Assembly: GCA_020912385.1 (NCBI GenBank)
Contig: CP087214.1
Span: 2,356,001-2,420,000, forward strand
Direction: 5' to 3'
Length of the DNA stretch: 64,000 nt
From: Neofusicoccum parvum
Taxonomy: Eukaryota; Ascomycota; Dothideomycetes; Botryosphaeriales; Botryosphaeriaceae
Of this stretch, positions 21,804-34,243 are shown piece after piece; the stretch's first letter is position 1, and each line of letters begins with the position of its first letter. A model generated the notes under the pieces. That model was not told the origin of the DNA. It ran no database searches and saw nothing but the letters and a program-made list of their open reading frames with translations. The translations under genes were made by a program, and so were the position numbers.

Positions 21804-22040
21804 CCAAGGGACGGTGGTTTTGATACGAGAAGGAAAGACCCGGACTATTTTCAAATAGCTTATGAAACTATTGCTGACAATATTTAAGCAGGCTGTGGCC
21901 CGTGTACTTTTACGCAGACAAAACACTGAGTTTCTCAGTCTTGGATTGCGGTAGATATAGCACAGGGTGATCAATGATTCATCCTGTTGCACTATCCGTG
22001 ATGAATTGCATTAGAGCTTCGAGCATTCAGTATTGACGCA

Positions 22041-23798
22041 CTAGACAAGTACAATAAATTCGGATTGTAGATGACCATCTGGAAGCTCACCGTCCATACA
22101 TCCATCCACATACGCCTCGCCAATGAGCTGGTAGGTTTTTGCTTGACCACGACGAACAACATACGGGATGCCAGAACCGCGGACAAGGCACAGGCAATCA
22201 CCAACCTGTGCTTCCGCAGGCCCAAGCCCTATATAGTCTGCAGCGGTAAATGGCCGCCGGCCCCAAGCTAAACACCACACCTGCTGGTAAAAGTCCCCAA
22301 TACCGAGATCCCAGAATGCTCCGTTGCTCAGATTCCGGAGGTTTCTGCCTCGAAGTTTACTGAAAACATCAGATAACAGTTGTTCTTCCATCCGCAGCTT
22401 GAGACCGTCTGCATTCTGCGCTCGAAGTTGTTGGTCGGCGACCGCGGTTCGTAAGGCTGCCTTGAAGCGCTGCTTGGCGTTTGCCTCCTTGGTAGAACGA
22501 TCTGCCAACTCCAGGATGCTGTGGATCCACTTTCCGGCATGATCGACCCAATCGTTTCCCTGGCGCTTCACTTGGCCTATGAAGATGACTTCCAGCTGGA
22601 GTAAGACATCCTGTCGACCAGCATTTACGTGCCGGTTCTCTCTTTCCGCTGTAGCAGTCCATTCACGCTGTCCGCATGCGTTGTATACTGGCTCCAGGCG
22701 AGCGCAAAGCGGTATCGTTCCCCGTTCCAATTCTCGCTGTTGCAGGGGATCTCGGATGCCTTTGCGAGACCAGTCCGGAACCCAGGATGGCAGCACTATG
22801 TCGTCGTGTGCCGGTCTACGGGCCTCACAAAGCGAGAGAATCTCGATGTATCCTTCGTCTATCAAGGCGCGCGCGAGAGCCATGTAAGACACCTGACATG
22901 GAAGAGAGTAGTTCGGCAGGATGTTGTTCATGTCTCGGGCCAGGCCCAGCAACGCGAAAACCTTGTCTTCACGGAGAGTGGCATGATATTGACGAAACTG
23001 TCGGAGGAGGTAGATCAGAATTGGTTTCCCGGTGTGTGTGCGCAGCATGGTAACGTTCTGAGTGTTCCGACACTGGTCCCAGAACTCGCCCTTGATCTCC
23101 CTCAGAAGATCGACAGCTTTGCGGAGCTGTGCCTCCGTTACCGTGATATCACCACACTGATACACAAGATCTTTCGCGTTGACCAGCTCTTGAATGATCC
23201 ATATTCGGCTCCAGTACGGACAGCTAAAGAGTTGCAGGAGGGCTTGCTTGAGGTCCTTGTGCTTGTCGTACAGCGGATGTTCGATGTTCGCCATTGGACC
23301 ACTACTCCGGGCAATCCAGTCCATTGCCAGCTTCGTTCCGCTTTGCTCTGATCCTATCCACGCAATGACGCTCATCGCACGCCGGAATATCTGCGACATG
23401 ATCCTGACCTGCGCTTCCTTCTCCTCGTTGTCTTCTTGGTTGATGCAGAGAGCGTCAACCCAGAGCAGACGGCTCTCATCCTTGTGCCTAAGCTGTTGCA
23501 GAGCCGCCTCCAGGTTCTCGCCCACCTGGACATGGATCCCGTTGAGGACGATTGTCTGCGATGGATGCGGCGCACCCCAACAATACGATAGTGCTGTGTA
23601 AGGCGGCAGAGCAAGCCCTTCATCGTCAAATGGTACATCAATAAGCACGCACGATATCGTTGTGCTTGTCACCGCAGGAGATTGTGGCGGCTGCTCGGTA
23701 GAGAACTTCTCCGGACTGCCTTCCTTCACAGGCAGAAGCTGGACGAGGCGAATCCATCTTGGATAAGGAGGTTTGGGACGGTACACAAGATGCGACAT
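22041..23798 (-). CDS. HET-domain protein 2 (intronless, 585 aa)
   Basis: This is a heterokaryon-incompatibility family protein. The HET blocks are YTALSYCWGA (near residue 66), LLWVDALCINQED (near 110), SVIAWIG, and YWSRIWIIQEL, followed by LREDKVFALLGLARD. The C terminus carries the usual final block GDCLCLVRGSGIPYVVR and YQLIGEAYVDGCMDGEL. It starts at the ATG at 23798 (MSHLVYRPKPPYPRWIRL). Architecture is the same as the other two HET genes in the window, but the sequences are well diverged and the strand is opposite, so no recent tandem duplication is evident. It is convergent with the fumarate reductase gene, with 237 bp between the stop codons. Confidence 0.93.
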   Translation of the reverse strand: MSHLVYRPKPPYPRWIRLVQLLPVKEGSPEKFSTEQPPQSPAVTSTTISCVLIDVPFDDEGLALPPYTALSYCWGAPHPSQTIVLNGIHVQVGENLEAALQQLRHKDESRLLWVDALCINQEDNEEKEAQVRIMSQIFRRAMSVIAWIGSEQSGTKLAMDWIARSSGPMANIEHPLYDKHKDLKQALLQLFSCPYWSRIWIIQELVNAKDLVYQCGDITVTEAQLRKAVDLLREIKGEFWDQCRNTQNVTMLRTHTGKPILIYLLRQFRQYHATLREDKVFALLGLARDMNNILPNYSLPCQVSYMALARALIDEGYIEILSLCEARRPAHDDIVLPSWVPDWSRKGIRDPLQQRELERGTIPLCARLEPVYNACGQREWTATAERENRHVNAGRQDVLLQLEVIFIGQVKRQGNDWVDHAGKWIHSILELADRSTKEANAKQRFKAALRTAVADQQLRAQNADGLKLRMEEQLLSDVFSKLRGRNLRNLSNGAFWDLGIGDFYQQVWCLAWGRRPFTAADYIGLGPAEAQVGDCLCLVRGSGIPYVVRRGQAKTYQLIGEAYVDGCMDGELPDGHLQSEFIVLV

Positions 23799-24091
23799 TG
23801 TCGAGGACTGTGTTGATTGATACGGGGGAATCCGTGAAAGAAGCGCTTCAATCCATGTCAGGTGCCTAGAAATTTGCGGGGTTGTTCGGTCATGCCGATA
23901 AGTGAGTTGGGGGCCAGCGATGTCCGCTTCACGAGCACCATCACCTGATGGTTTCTGGGGACTCTACAGCGGTTATCGCGTGCTCCAGAATTTGTGTACG
24001 TCAGATTTGTTTAGGACAGCAGATGCGTAAATTGCTATGGGATTTGCGCTTTCGATATACCGCTTAATTATTTACAGGGAAGAAAGCCCTT

Positions 24092-25199
24092 TCACCAATT
24101 GTCCAAGCTCTTCTCTACCACCCTCCTCAACTCCTCCCAAAATGTTCTCCGTTCTATCGGATGAAATCTCCCTACACTCGGATCATTTACTGACCACACA
24201 TCATACTCTCTGTCAATGATCTTTACGATCTCCAACGCCTCATCAAGCCCTCTCGCCTTCCGCACCTCCTCCAACCACCGGAAAGCCCGCCGATAAAATC
24301 TCCTAGCGCCCGCCACGGTCTGCCAGGTGCTGTTCGTGTCGAGAAGGCGCAGACACTGCAGGTTGACGCCGCCGTCGGCGAGCAGCGTGAACGCAGCCAC
24401 ATCGAAGTTGCTCTTCAAGCTGCGGCAGATGTGGTCGTCGAGCACGGTGACGTGCCGCAGCAGGCCGCGCGTGGCCGGCGACAGCGCCGCCAGGAAGCCG
24501 TGCAGCGCACACCCATCCTCGAAGTACAGCGGCTGCCCGTACAGCAGCGCCGCGGCCTCGGCGTAGGTCTGCCTGCACGCGAGCAGCAGCGCGGGGGCGA
24601 GCGACTGCGAGTGCGGCTCGAACGGCGAGCCGCCGTCGCGGTGGTCGTGCGGGTGCGGCCACGCCGGCACGGCGCCGTTGGGGCAGCTGCTGCCGACGTT
24701 GCCCATGTAGCTCTCGGGGCCTGCGGCTATGCGCTTCGGGGTGCGGCGGTAGTGGACGAAGCGCTCGTTGATGTAGGCGCCGCCGATCGAGTCGACGAGG
24801 CATTCTTGGTAGATCATGTCGCGGAGCTCGCGCGGGAGCGAGAGGAAGGGGAAGACTTTGTGTTTCGGCAGCGGCCTTAGTTTCTGGAGAGTGTGAGTGT
24901 CTGGACGATGTGCGGGCGAACGCGACGAGGATGGCTACCTTGCGTGCTGCACTGGGACAATCGTACTCCTCGTCGGAAGCGTAGATCCGCTCATCGTCGG
25001 AGTCGATCTCACCGTACGATACGGGTGCTCTTGCCCGCTTGGGCTGGTGTCGTGTAGGAACGGAGGAGCAGTCTTGCTGCCTCTTCCGCTTCTTCGAGCT
25101 GCTTCCCACGGAAGAGTTCGAGAGCAGGATGCTTGACGCCTGCGCCATGCGGGCGTGAGCGGCAGCGTACAGGACGCTAAGAGAGGACATGTTGAACAT
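24092..25199 (-). CDS. Small protein with F-box-like LPxELRxxIY motif (2 exons, 350 aa)
   Basis: Exons are 25199..24939 and 24883..24092, with a 55-nt intron (GTAGCC/CTCCAG) that closes in phase. A second ATG at 25190 is an equally good start. The N-terminal 87 residues are charged and probably disordered, with KKRKRQ and PKRAR nuclear-localisation-like patches and an acidic stretch (EIDSDDERIY). The second exon starts the family core, LSLPRELRDMIYQECL, typical of the very large fungal group of F-box-like/2EXR proteins, then LLACRQTYAEAAALLY, also typical. The function is unknown; related proteins are often proposed as substrate adaptors or effectors. It lies head-to-tail with HET gene 2 on the same strand. 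Confidence 0.8.
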
Positions 25200-25636
25200 G
25201 ATACTGCACAGCTTTCCAGCGGACCGCCCGGTGGCTCGTTATATATCCGAATGCAGCAGCACTGGGCAGGTCTGTGCTGTTGCCGTAGCGGGTTAGCGCA
25301 GGCTGCAATCAGGCAACAAAGCTCTTCCGGGCCATAGCGGGCGCCACTGCAAAGGCCATCAACGCGAGACTTGATAATAATGTTGGCACTCGTTTTGAGA
25401 GTGGTTTATACACATGTTGTACAGTGGCCAATGTTCTGTGCCACGAGAAAAGCGAAAAGAAGGAAGGCGAAGTTATCCGCTCGCCGTCCACCGAATTTAC
25501 AAAAGGCGTGATATTAATCCAGCATTAAAATCCAAAATCCCCAACCTCATTGCCGGATATACTTGCCACCCAAGGCCATACACATTACATTCATCGACCT
25601 GGCAGCTCCCCCAACCCAGGATGCTCCAACAATCTC
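25200..25636. other. Intergenic, 0.44 kb, no gene seen
   Basis: It separates the LPxELR gene promoter from the 3' end of FKS1. No gene or repeat was noted. Confidence 0.5.
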
Positions 25637-28600
25637 TTACATCGACCGCAAAAGCAGCCTCTTCGCCGTCGCCGCTGCCGACGTCGCCGCTGCGTCTCCC
25701 CCAGCGGCGCCCGTGCCCGTCTCGGATGTGCCCTTCGTGTCGTTGTGATTCAGGCCCGTGGGCTGCACGAGGTCCATCGGGATGTCGGGCAGCGAGGTGA
25801 GCGACTTACGGGCGACAAGTGGTCCGACAATGAGAGCGATGAAGACCGCGAACATGGCGAAGTACAGGATACTGTAGCGCGTCACGCGGCGCTTGCGTAG
25901 CTTCGTCTGCTTGAGCGAGTAGATGGGAGGGCGGATCTGGCGGCTGCACGGCGCAAAAGAAGAAATGTTAGCGCTGGCTGCAGGTGAAATTGACTTGAGG
26001 GGGGTGTTTTCCGCGGGATAAGTGAGGGACGTACCTTGGACGCAACCAAAAGAGCATGATCGAATGCATTTTATCGATGTACGGTACGCACAGCACCGGC
26101 AACATCAGGAACAAGAGCAAATGCCCAAGGCAGAAGTCTCCGGCAAAGTAGCCAAGCTCCGTGATCTTGGCCAAAAACTCGCGGCCTGGCTGGGAGAGCG
26201 TATGCCACCCCATGGTGTACCATTTGCCCGTCCACCACGCGATGTTTGCCGTGTCGGTTTTGAGCTCGCGAGTCAGCGCCAGCGCAACAATCAGCTTGTA
26301 AAACCATCGCTGGATCGCCATCATCGCGATCAGGCCGGTGAGCGCCTTGGCGAAGCTCCAGCCTTCGAGGAAGAACATGACTTCAAAGAAGGCGACGTTC
26401 GCAATCACAGCAACAGCATGGGCGATGGCGGCCAGCACGGCGCCGAATTTCTTGCAGCACATGCTCAGCACCGGACCCATGCAGCACGCGATGCCGAAGA
26501 AGACGCCCGCGACGCCGGCATTGACGGCGATGGGACCGAATCCACACAGCGCAAGGCGGATCAGCGAGTTGGTTGCCTTGAGGTCGCTGTCGGAGACGCC
26601 GTCGGGCTGGGTCGCCCCCTGCACGCCCGTCTGCGCGTTGATGAAGAGGTACGGGACCGCCGTCACGGCGACGAGGAAGAGCGGGCCGATGACCTCGCTG
26701 AAGAAGATGTTCGTGAACTTGGCCCGGGGCATGTCGGCGCCGGCCATCTTCGACGACGGATCGCCAAGCGTCTTCTTCTTGAAGCCCGTCAGCCGCGTGC
26801 GCGAGAGCCGGCAGAAGCTGATCCACGACGCCGCGTGGCTGCGCGTGTTTCCGCGCGAGAGCCAGCGGATGAACTCCCGGTAGTCAACGAAGAAGTCGTT
26901 CCACGAAAACTGGTGCGGGTTGAAGAGGAAGGGCGAGACGCAGAGCGCCAGCAACGACACCCAGAAGTAGATGCACCACGCGTTCCAGATGGTCATGGTC
27001 GCGAAGAGCAACATGATCAGGGAGCGCGCTCCAAGATATATCGATGGCCCGGCAAACCGCGAATACAGAATGCTGAACGGAATGCGTGCGGTTGCAAAGC
27101 CGCGGCCGGTGCCAATATAGCGCGCACCGCCGAACGAGAGATTCGTGTACAGGGCATTCGCATATATCTGACAGACAAAGACTTCGAAGAGCGGCGACAT
27201 GGAGGAGAAGTGCTTTGCCAGTCGGGAGCCGGCCTGGAAGGGGCCCCGTTCTATGAGTTCCTGCACCGTGAGCGGGATGAAGGCGATTATGATGACCACC
27301 AGGATGGAGACCGTGGAGCGGGACACCCAATTGAGCACTGGTTGAACGTTTGCGCAGCCTGTCGGGTACAGCGGGTCGGTGATTGGTTTGTTGTGGTCAT
27401 ATTTGCACTTGATGATTTCGTGCCGGAGTGCGCCGAGGTTGAGGATGACGAACATGAGGAATTGGACGGAGACCATGATGAAGAGGTTGTTGATGTGGAA
27501 GCCGGGATGGGCGTAGTAAAAGGAGAGAAAGCGATCCAGAGGCAGCTGCGTGCCGAGGTAGTAGTATTCGCGAGACAGCATCTGCTCCCCCATGCCCGTG
27601 CCGATTTTCGTGATGAAATTCAAGATCGAGCCGAACCTGTCGCAATCCGTTAGCAAAGCTTCACTGCACAGAACGTGGGCACCAACCCGAGGTCGCGGCC
27701 TTTGCCGCATTGGTAGTACTCGCAATGCTTGATGCGCCCGCCGCGGCAGAGCGCCGTCATGCCTGCGTAGATGTCCTCATTGAGATGGAGACCCTTTTGC
27801 GCCTTGGAAATGCCGCCGCGAGTGGTCATGTATATGCCGTTCATGAAGTCCGGATGGCCGTAATGCAGCTTGCCCCCAATCTCAGCCAAGGTGCGGCCAA
27901 ACATGGTGCCAAAGGTCTGCTCTTTGCCTGCTGCAACATCGCCGAGTATTCCAATGTTTTCCGAAAAGATGTATTCACGCGCGCCAAGGATCGCGACGGG
28001 GCTGAACTTGGGAGCGGGCAGACCTGGCGTGTACGTGGAGAAATGCTCTGTCGAGATTTCCTCAAACTCGGCCAAGACGTTCCGGATCTTCAAACATTCT
28101 TCCAGATAGCAGTCCTGATTGGCGTCGATGAGCTGGATATACTCTCCGCGGTAGAAGATGATGGAGTGATTCTGATTGTCCGACTTGCCGTCTCCCAGGA
28201 TGGGGTTGCCGGACAGGCGGACGCGGAAGCGAGGCTTGCGCATCCCGTTTTCTTCCATCAGCTCCGAATGCCCGTCGATGAGCGCGGAGTAGATAATCGG
28301 GTCATCGCCTTCGTTCTCCGGCGCCTCTTCATCCAGATACGAGATCTGCAGGTCCGGATATGCTCGCAGCAGGAACTCGACGTTTTCTCGCTCCTCCTTC
28401 GTAAACTTCGCATACCGCTGCATGGCCACGCACATTTTGAATTTCCGCCGGGCCATGCGCTCGAGCTCCTTTTCCAGCGCGCTCGAATTGCTTCCGTACA
28501 TCTGCACGACTTCTGGATTTTCGACGCGGTACAGCAGCTTGATGGCGCGGGCATAATTCATGAAGCCAGAAACGGTGCGATAAAGCGTTTGCGCGCGGAG

Positions 28601-31600
28601 CGAGGCCCAGATGCGAGTTCGAAGCGTGTATTCCGGGGCCGCCGACTTGAATCCGATGCAGTAGAAAGGAAGATCATCGATTTTCGCCTTTTGCTCGTCC
28701 TTTTCCGAGGCCAGTCCTGACGCTTCTTCGGCAAGGATCTTCGTGTCCTTAACGAAGCAGTCCCACTCGTGGGGATACAGCTGCTTCAAGTACTCCAGCA
28801 ACGTCACACGTGAGTACGGGTCGTCTTCCCGGATAATCTCCCTCAGCGAGAGAAGGATCTTCTCGCCGTAGTGTGGCACCATCACGCTGAACGTGGGCAT
28901 GTTGTCAACCGGAACCTGAGCCAAAGATGGTTAGCATTCCAGCAGAAAAGAAAAGAAAAGCGTGACGCACCGGCTCCGGAATAGGCGTTGAAAGTGACTG
29001 GCCAAAAAACGAAATACGGCGCTGAGCCTCGCCGTTCGGAGGAAAGTATTCAGTTTTGAACGCATGATCCTCCTGCGACACGAAAAACGTTGGGGCACGT
29101 AGCGTCCTCTTCCCGTCCTTCTCGCTGGGTATCTGATGATACAGGAGCTTTTGCACGTGGTCGATTGCAAGTAGATGCTCTCTGTACATCGAGATAATCA
29201 CGGCATTCCAAATCTGCGAGATAAGGATCTTTGGCTTGTACTTGATTTCCATGTCGTTGGTGGCCAAGATCTTCGAGTAAATACGTTTCGGCAGGCGGGA
29301 GAAGATATTACGCCACGGAGTCAGGATGGAAATGCCGAGATAAAAGGAGCGGGCCACGGAAAACACGGTGTTGCAGATGATGTACCACAGGTATCTGAGA
29401 GAAAGCTTGAGGTCAGCGGCCTTGGCCCCCAGCATGGATGAAAAAAGCACTGGACCTACGTGTCGAGGAAGAAGAGACAAAGATCCGTGAAGAACATCAG
29501 GCCGAGCAGGATCTTCGGCTGGTTCTTGCAGAGGATATCGGCTTTGCTGCCGAGTATCTTGTCTCCGAGACAGTTGTCTATCTTCATGGTTTGCAACACC
29601 CGAATCGGGTCACGGAACGAGAGCGTCAGGAAGAAGTACGATTCGGCAAACTTGGCTCCAAAAACCAGGACCCACAGGCCATACGACATCCACATCTTCT
29701 TGCCGTGCAGTTTGTGGAAGTTCGCGGTGAACGAGGCGCTCGCGAGGTATCTCCTTGACTTGGTGTTCATGTAGCTGCCGAAGAGACCGCCGAGCTGGAG
29801 AGAAGATCAGATGCGATTCTCGACCGCGCACAGAATTCAGGGAAGGGCAGGGAACTTACCGGCATGATGGTGAAGTAGAGCATCGTGGCGAGGGCGATGA
29901 AGAACTGCACGATTCCAAGCGCGTGCGCAATGGCCCCGGTTTGCTTGACGCCAAAAACGTACACGGACGGGGCAACGTTCAAGGCAAACAATCCGAGCAA
30001 AAACCACATGCGTTTCCGTAGGTGCTGCGCTCCAGGCCACTTGCGCGGGACGTATCTCCACTCACAGGCGGTGGCGATGATCATGACCACACAGGCCACG
30101 GTGCCTCCGAGGCCAACGGCAGACCACTGTGCGGCCGGATGGGGCTTGTTGTTCACCTGCTGCAGGTAGTTCTTGGTGTAGACGGTTGGTGAGTTGTACG
30201 CGGTGTAGAACCAGAACATGGTGAGGTGGAGGACCCAGATGCGGTTGAAATTGGTCACCATGTGCCACCACGACCGCGTTTCCCGGTAGGTCTTGAAGAA
30301 GGCTTTTTTCCAGTTGATCTCTTTCCATTTTCCGAAGCGCTCGGCTGGTGGCAGATCCATGAGGCGCGACTTATCCTCCAGGACGATCCGGTCGAGTCCT
30401 TCGGGGTACCTAAGGAGAAAGGCCAGGTCAGCGAAGTCCTCCGCCGCGACCAAGAAGCTCGACTTACCAAAAGAGCTGGTTCATGTCATCATAGCCAATG
30501 ATTTGCGAATGGTCACGCTCCCGGCGCACATACTTTCCCTCGAAGATCTCGTACCCCTGGTCTCTGCAATATGTGTACAGCGGGGTAATGACGTTCTCGA
30601 GAAAGGAGAACTCGGGGGCGGGTTCTTCGAGGGCTTGGCACGCGGGCGAGGTGTAGTAGTCATTGGCGCATTTGAAAATAAAGCAAAGACATTCCGGCAG
30701 AAAGCGCACCTGGTTGGCTTCGCCCCAGATGAGCAAGTACAGCGCCACCTGGCGGACCCGCTCCTGCGCCGGCATGCGGTTCATGTGGCTCATCCAGCGG
30801 TACTCGGCGGCTTCGAGGCTGTTGTCGCCCTCGTACTGCTCCTCGCCCTCGGCGTCGTCGGCGCCCGCAGCGTTCTTCTTGTTCTTCCTCCTCTTTTTCT
30901 TCTGCTTCTTGCTCTCGCGGGGCGGCGTCTCCCCGCTCGCATGGGTGCCGGAATCGTCCAAGTCCATCTGCGCCGCAAAGTACCACTTGCGGTAGTTGGA
31001 GTAGTCGCCACCAATGTAGTCGGCATGCAGCGAGAGCAGCGCCTGGTTGGGCGGCATGCGCGATGCGCGCGAGTCCAGCAGCGTCATGAAGTGGTCGAAC
31101 ATGTTCCGCATGCTGTCTCTCTGGAAGCCGAACTTGGCCGTCAGGTCGAGGAAGACCTCCTCGATCTCGGTCGCCGAGAGCGGGATGGTCTCATTGGACG
31201 ACCACGCGGGATACGGCTCGCGTGAGCCTCGGCCAACCGGTGTTTCGCTGTCGAAGGCCACGCTGCTCATCGGCAGCGAAGTCTCGGAGCCCGCCCAGCC
31301 GGAGCCTGCGCCGTAGTGCGGATAGCCGTCGGGGGCAGTGAAGTCGCTGAAGGCCTCGGACTGCTCCTCAGACGTGCGGTACCCGCGGGCGGCCGCGGGG
31401 TGGTCGTAGCTGGCCTGGTCGTAGCCGGCCGGGTCGTAGCCGGCCTGGTCGTATATTTCATGGCCGCTTTGTGTCTGGTAGCCGTCGTCGTAGTAGCCCT
31501 CGTAATATCCCTGGCCGTCGTAGTGAGCGTGGTCGGAGTAATAATTTGCGTTGTCGTCGTAGTAGTGTGCGTCCTGGTTGCCGCTGTCGTAGTAGGCCGA

Positions 31601-31627
31601 ATGGTTGGCGTTGTTGGGGGACGACAT
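25637..31627 (-). CDS. fks1: 1,3-beta-glucan synthase catalytic subunit, GT48 (7 exons, about 1868 aa)
   Basis: Exons are 31627..30468, 30409..29860, 29794..29460, 29394..28971, 28915..27687, 27636..26035 and 25943..25637; six introns of 50-91 nt close in phase. The enzyme makes cell-wall beta-1,3-glucan from UDP-glucose at the plasma membrane. The N-terminal 110 residues are Tyr/Gly/Asp-rich and disordered, with a pentapeptide repeat. The conserved FKS1 domain block follows ([17 protein letters not shown]), then [20 protein letters not shown], membrane segments, the large cytoplasmic catalytic region ([31 protein letters not shown]) and a C-terminal membrane set. Hot spot 1 reads FLTLSFRDP (near residue 624); hot spot 2 reads NWVSRSTVS (near 1334), unlike the usual DW-I/V-RR. 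It is the echinocandin target by family. An essential single-copy gene is expected. Confidence 0.95.
31399..31455 (-). repeat. Imperfect 15-bp tandem repeat in FKS1 coding for GYDQA-like units
   Basis: Four imperfect copies encode [15 protein letters not shown] and YDHPA in the disordered N-terminal tail. The repeat is coding and in frame. Confidence 0.7.
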
Positions 31628-34243
31628 CCTGGCAGCCCGGCCTAAAGAAACGGCGCGTCGTGCGCGCTTTGAACGCGCTGGAAAGCGGCGGAGAAACGAG
31701 AGAAGCAGGCCAAGCCGACAAGGCGAGGGCTGAGCGAGTGTGGTCGAGGTTCCCAGGCAGAGAACAGAGCGAGAGAGCTTAACAATGCTTTAGGCTCCGA
31801 GCAAGCAACTGCAAAAAGCCGCCGCAGTTCAATCCCGCGCGCCAGCCTGTCTGCGCGCTGCCGCCAACTTTTCTTTCATGGGCTCGGCCGGATTCCCACG
31901 GGTTCCCACGGATTCCGGTAGCAGGCGGATGCGATCATCCCAATGGCAGCCGCCGCCGTTGTTGGGCCCAATCGACGCATCTTGCCTTCGTATCGCGGCC
32001 GGGCATCCGGTATTGCAAGGTATGCAGGACACCCCAATCATGGTGGCCTCGAGAGGATTCTCGTGATCTCGGACGGCGGAGGCTGTGCACGCGGCCAATG
32101 GAAGAGTAGCGTGCCTGGTCCGGCGGGTCCCGGATCACCAACTAGGGCTTTCCACGGCCGGGGAAGCGAGGACTGACAGGAACGGAACGGCCATGACCCG
32201 TGCCGGTATGGCCTGACGACGCGTACGACGAGCGGGGATATGTCAGCCGTTTCGAGGGCCGCCCCTGCTGTTTCTCCCGCCACGGATTGCACCATCGCGG
32301 GCAGAACCTTGCGCTGCGTGGATCTTGAATGTTTCGGTCGGTGCTGGTTCGATAGAAAACACCGTCTTTGCGATTGGACATCCAACAGTTGCGCCTCGGG
32401 GTGGCGGCTCTGGTCTTGCTCTCTGGATAGGATCATCGGGCTGCAAGAGGTCTGCAGCGGATTGCCGCGGCCCGTCCATCTGCAGATCAGTTTCGCCTCG
32501 TTAGTGTGCGCGCATGCGGTCCGAGCGGAGCATGGGTAGCCGCCTGCACAGGAGGTGGCGGAGGCAACGAACCTGGGATGGCGCCCAGGCAAACGTCGGG
32601 AGCGGCGCGCCGACGGCCAGCTCGCATTTGATGGGCGATAGGCGCTGGGCAAGTGCCGGAGTCGTTGCGTCACGGATCGACGGGACGAATCGCAGCGTGC
32701 GACGAACACGAGCGCAACGAACACGAGCGTACTCCGTAGACGGTACCTTAATATAAACGGCGCAGGAGTGGGATCCCCCCATGCTTGCTGCGATGCTCCG
32801 AAACGGCTTGCCGGCTGATAGGCTGATTAGATCGTAATCGAAGGCGGTGCGGGGCGCATCCTTTGGCAGCAGGCTGGCTTGGGTATATAGCTATCCCAAG
32901 TGCCCACCGTAGTCTTCCATTTCTCACACCAAGCAAGACTGTTCGGCAATTTGGGATGGACCAAGATAGCCCCGCACACAGGAAACTCTGCCGGAGAATC
33001 AACGTGGAGCCGCTTCGTGCACAGGGAGGCTATAGCTTCGAAGCCATCGGCAGCATCCTCCGCAATGATCAGGCTACGCAGCTCCCCAGTACTCGGCACA
33101 GAGCTGCACACATAACAAATTCATCAGTAACTGTACAGTGCACATGACTCCCGATGGAAAATGTGTCAGATTCCAGTCTCACAGCTGGGCTCCATGGATG
33201 GCAAAAGGCTGAAACCGACGAGAAGAAGGCTCTCAACATGACGTCCCCTCCGAAGAGCTGAACAGCCTTCGCAACCTCTTACCAAGCCGCCTATCCGTCC
33301 CAACATTGTTGGAAGATCGGGGTTGGTATACTCTTTCCTACCCTGCGTTTGGGACCTTGTCAACCTTTTCCGCGGAGCTGCCGCTGCATTAGCTGGCTAC
33401 TTCTGGCTGTAAACTACCGCGACATCGCACACGTAGACTTTGGCATGCTCCTTTCGTCTTTTGTCGTAAGAAGTGCGACACCTTGGGCGGCTGTATTTTT
33501 TTTCGACGTCTCCTTCGAGCTACGACCCAGGCCCGTCTGGTGACAATTTTTTCTACATCAAGTGTTCTTGTTGGGGCGGGATTAAATTCATAATTGATGC
33601 TCTCGAACGGTGGCATGCAACGTCAGAAATAATTCGCAAATGAATGATGAGGCTCTTTAGAAACACAAACTAAACGGATACTTCCCGCTTCCCCGAAACG
33701 TGGGCGGGGTTAACGGCACAGCATACGCAGATTGGTTTTCCGCTTGCTTTGCCCCGTTAGACAGATAGACTTGGAATCCTGTGACTACGATCTGACCAGC
33801 CAGCCTCGTTACATTGAACGATATTACGGGCAGCAGCGAGGATAACTGCTGCCTACAATGGGCTTCAAAGCCACGGCGTCATTGGTCCGACCGGGCCCCC
33901 TGCAAACACAACAGAGCAGCGGGCGTCAATTGGGGGCTAGCGTACCGTTCGCGTGGCTTTTGCGCCGCGTTTCGTTCAAGCCACTTCTTCCACAAAACAA
34001 GGCAGCTGCTCGCATTCTGGCAAGGTCTGCCTGTGTCTGCCTCGTGCGGTGCGTAAGCACTGGTGCCATCTACGGAAGTGCGAAACTATGAGCCAATCAG
34101 GGGGGAAGCGGCCGTCAGACTGAGACCCACTTGCCGCCCACCCCCCATTTGCTCAGCCTTGCGTGCAGGGGAACCCGAGTTAAATATTGGGCCCTTCGAA
34201 ACCCCGCCTCGACCTTTGAATCTATGAAAGGCCCGTATTGCCA
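31628..34243. other. FKS1 upstream region, 2.6 kb, no gene seen
   Basis: The first part holds the FKS1 promoter and 5' UTR. An ORF of 228 codons at 32038-32724 (minus) is arginine- and serine-rich without motifs and looks like GC-rich noise. Nothing else supports a gene, RNA or repeat. Confidence 0.45.

Noticed and set aside
26022..27653. Long plus-strand open frame (543 codons) inside FKS1
   Set aside because: It is antisense to a coding exon with high GC; charged, motif-free translation typical of a shadow frame.
32038..32724. A 228-codon open frame on the minus strand upstream of FKS1
   Set aside because: Arg/Ser/Pro-rich composition, no motif, no splice partners; looks like open frame from GC-rich promoter DNA.
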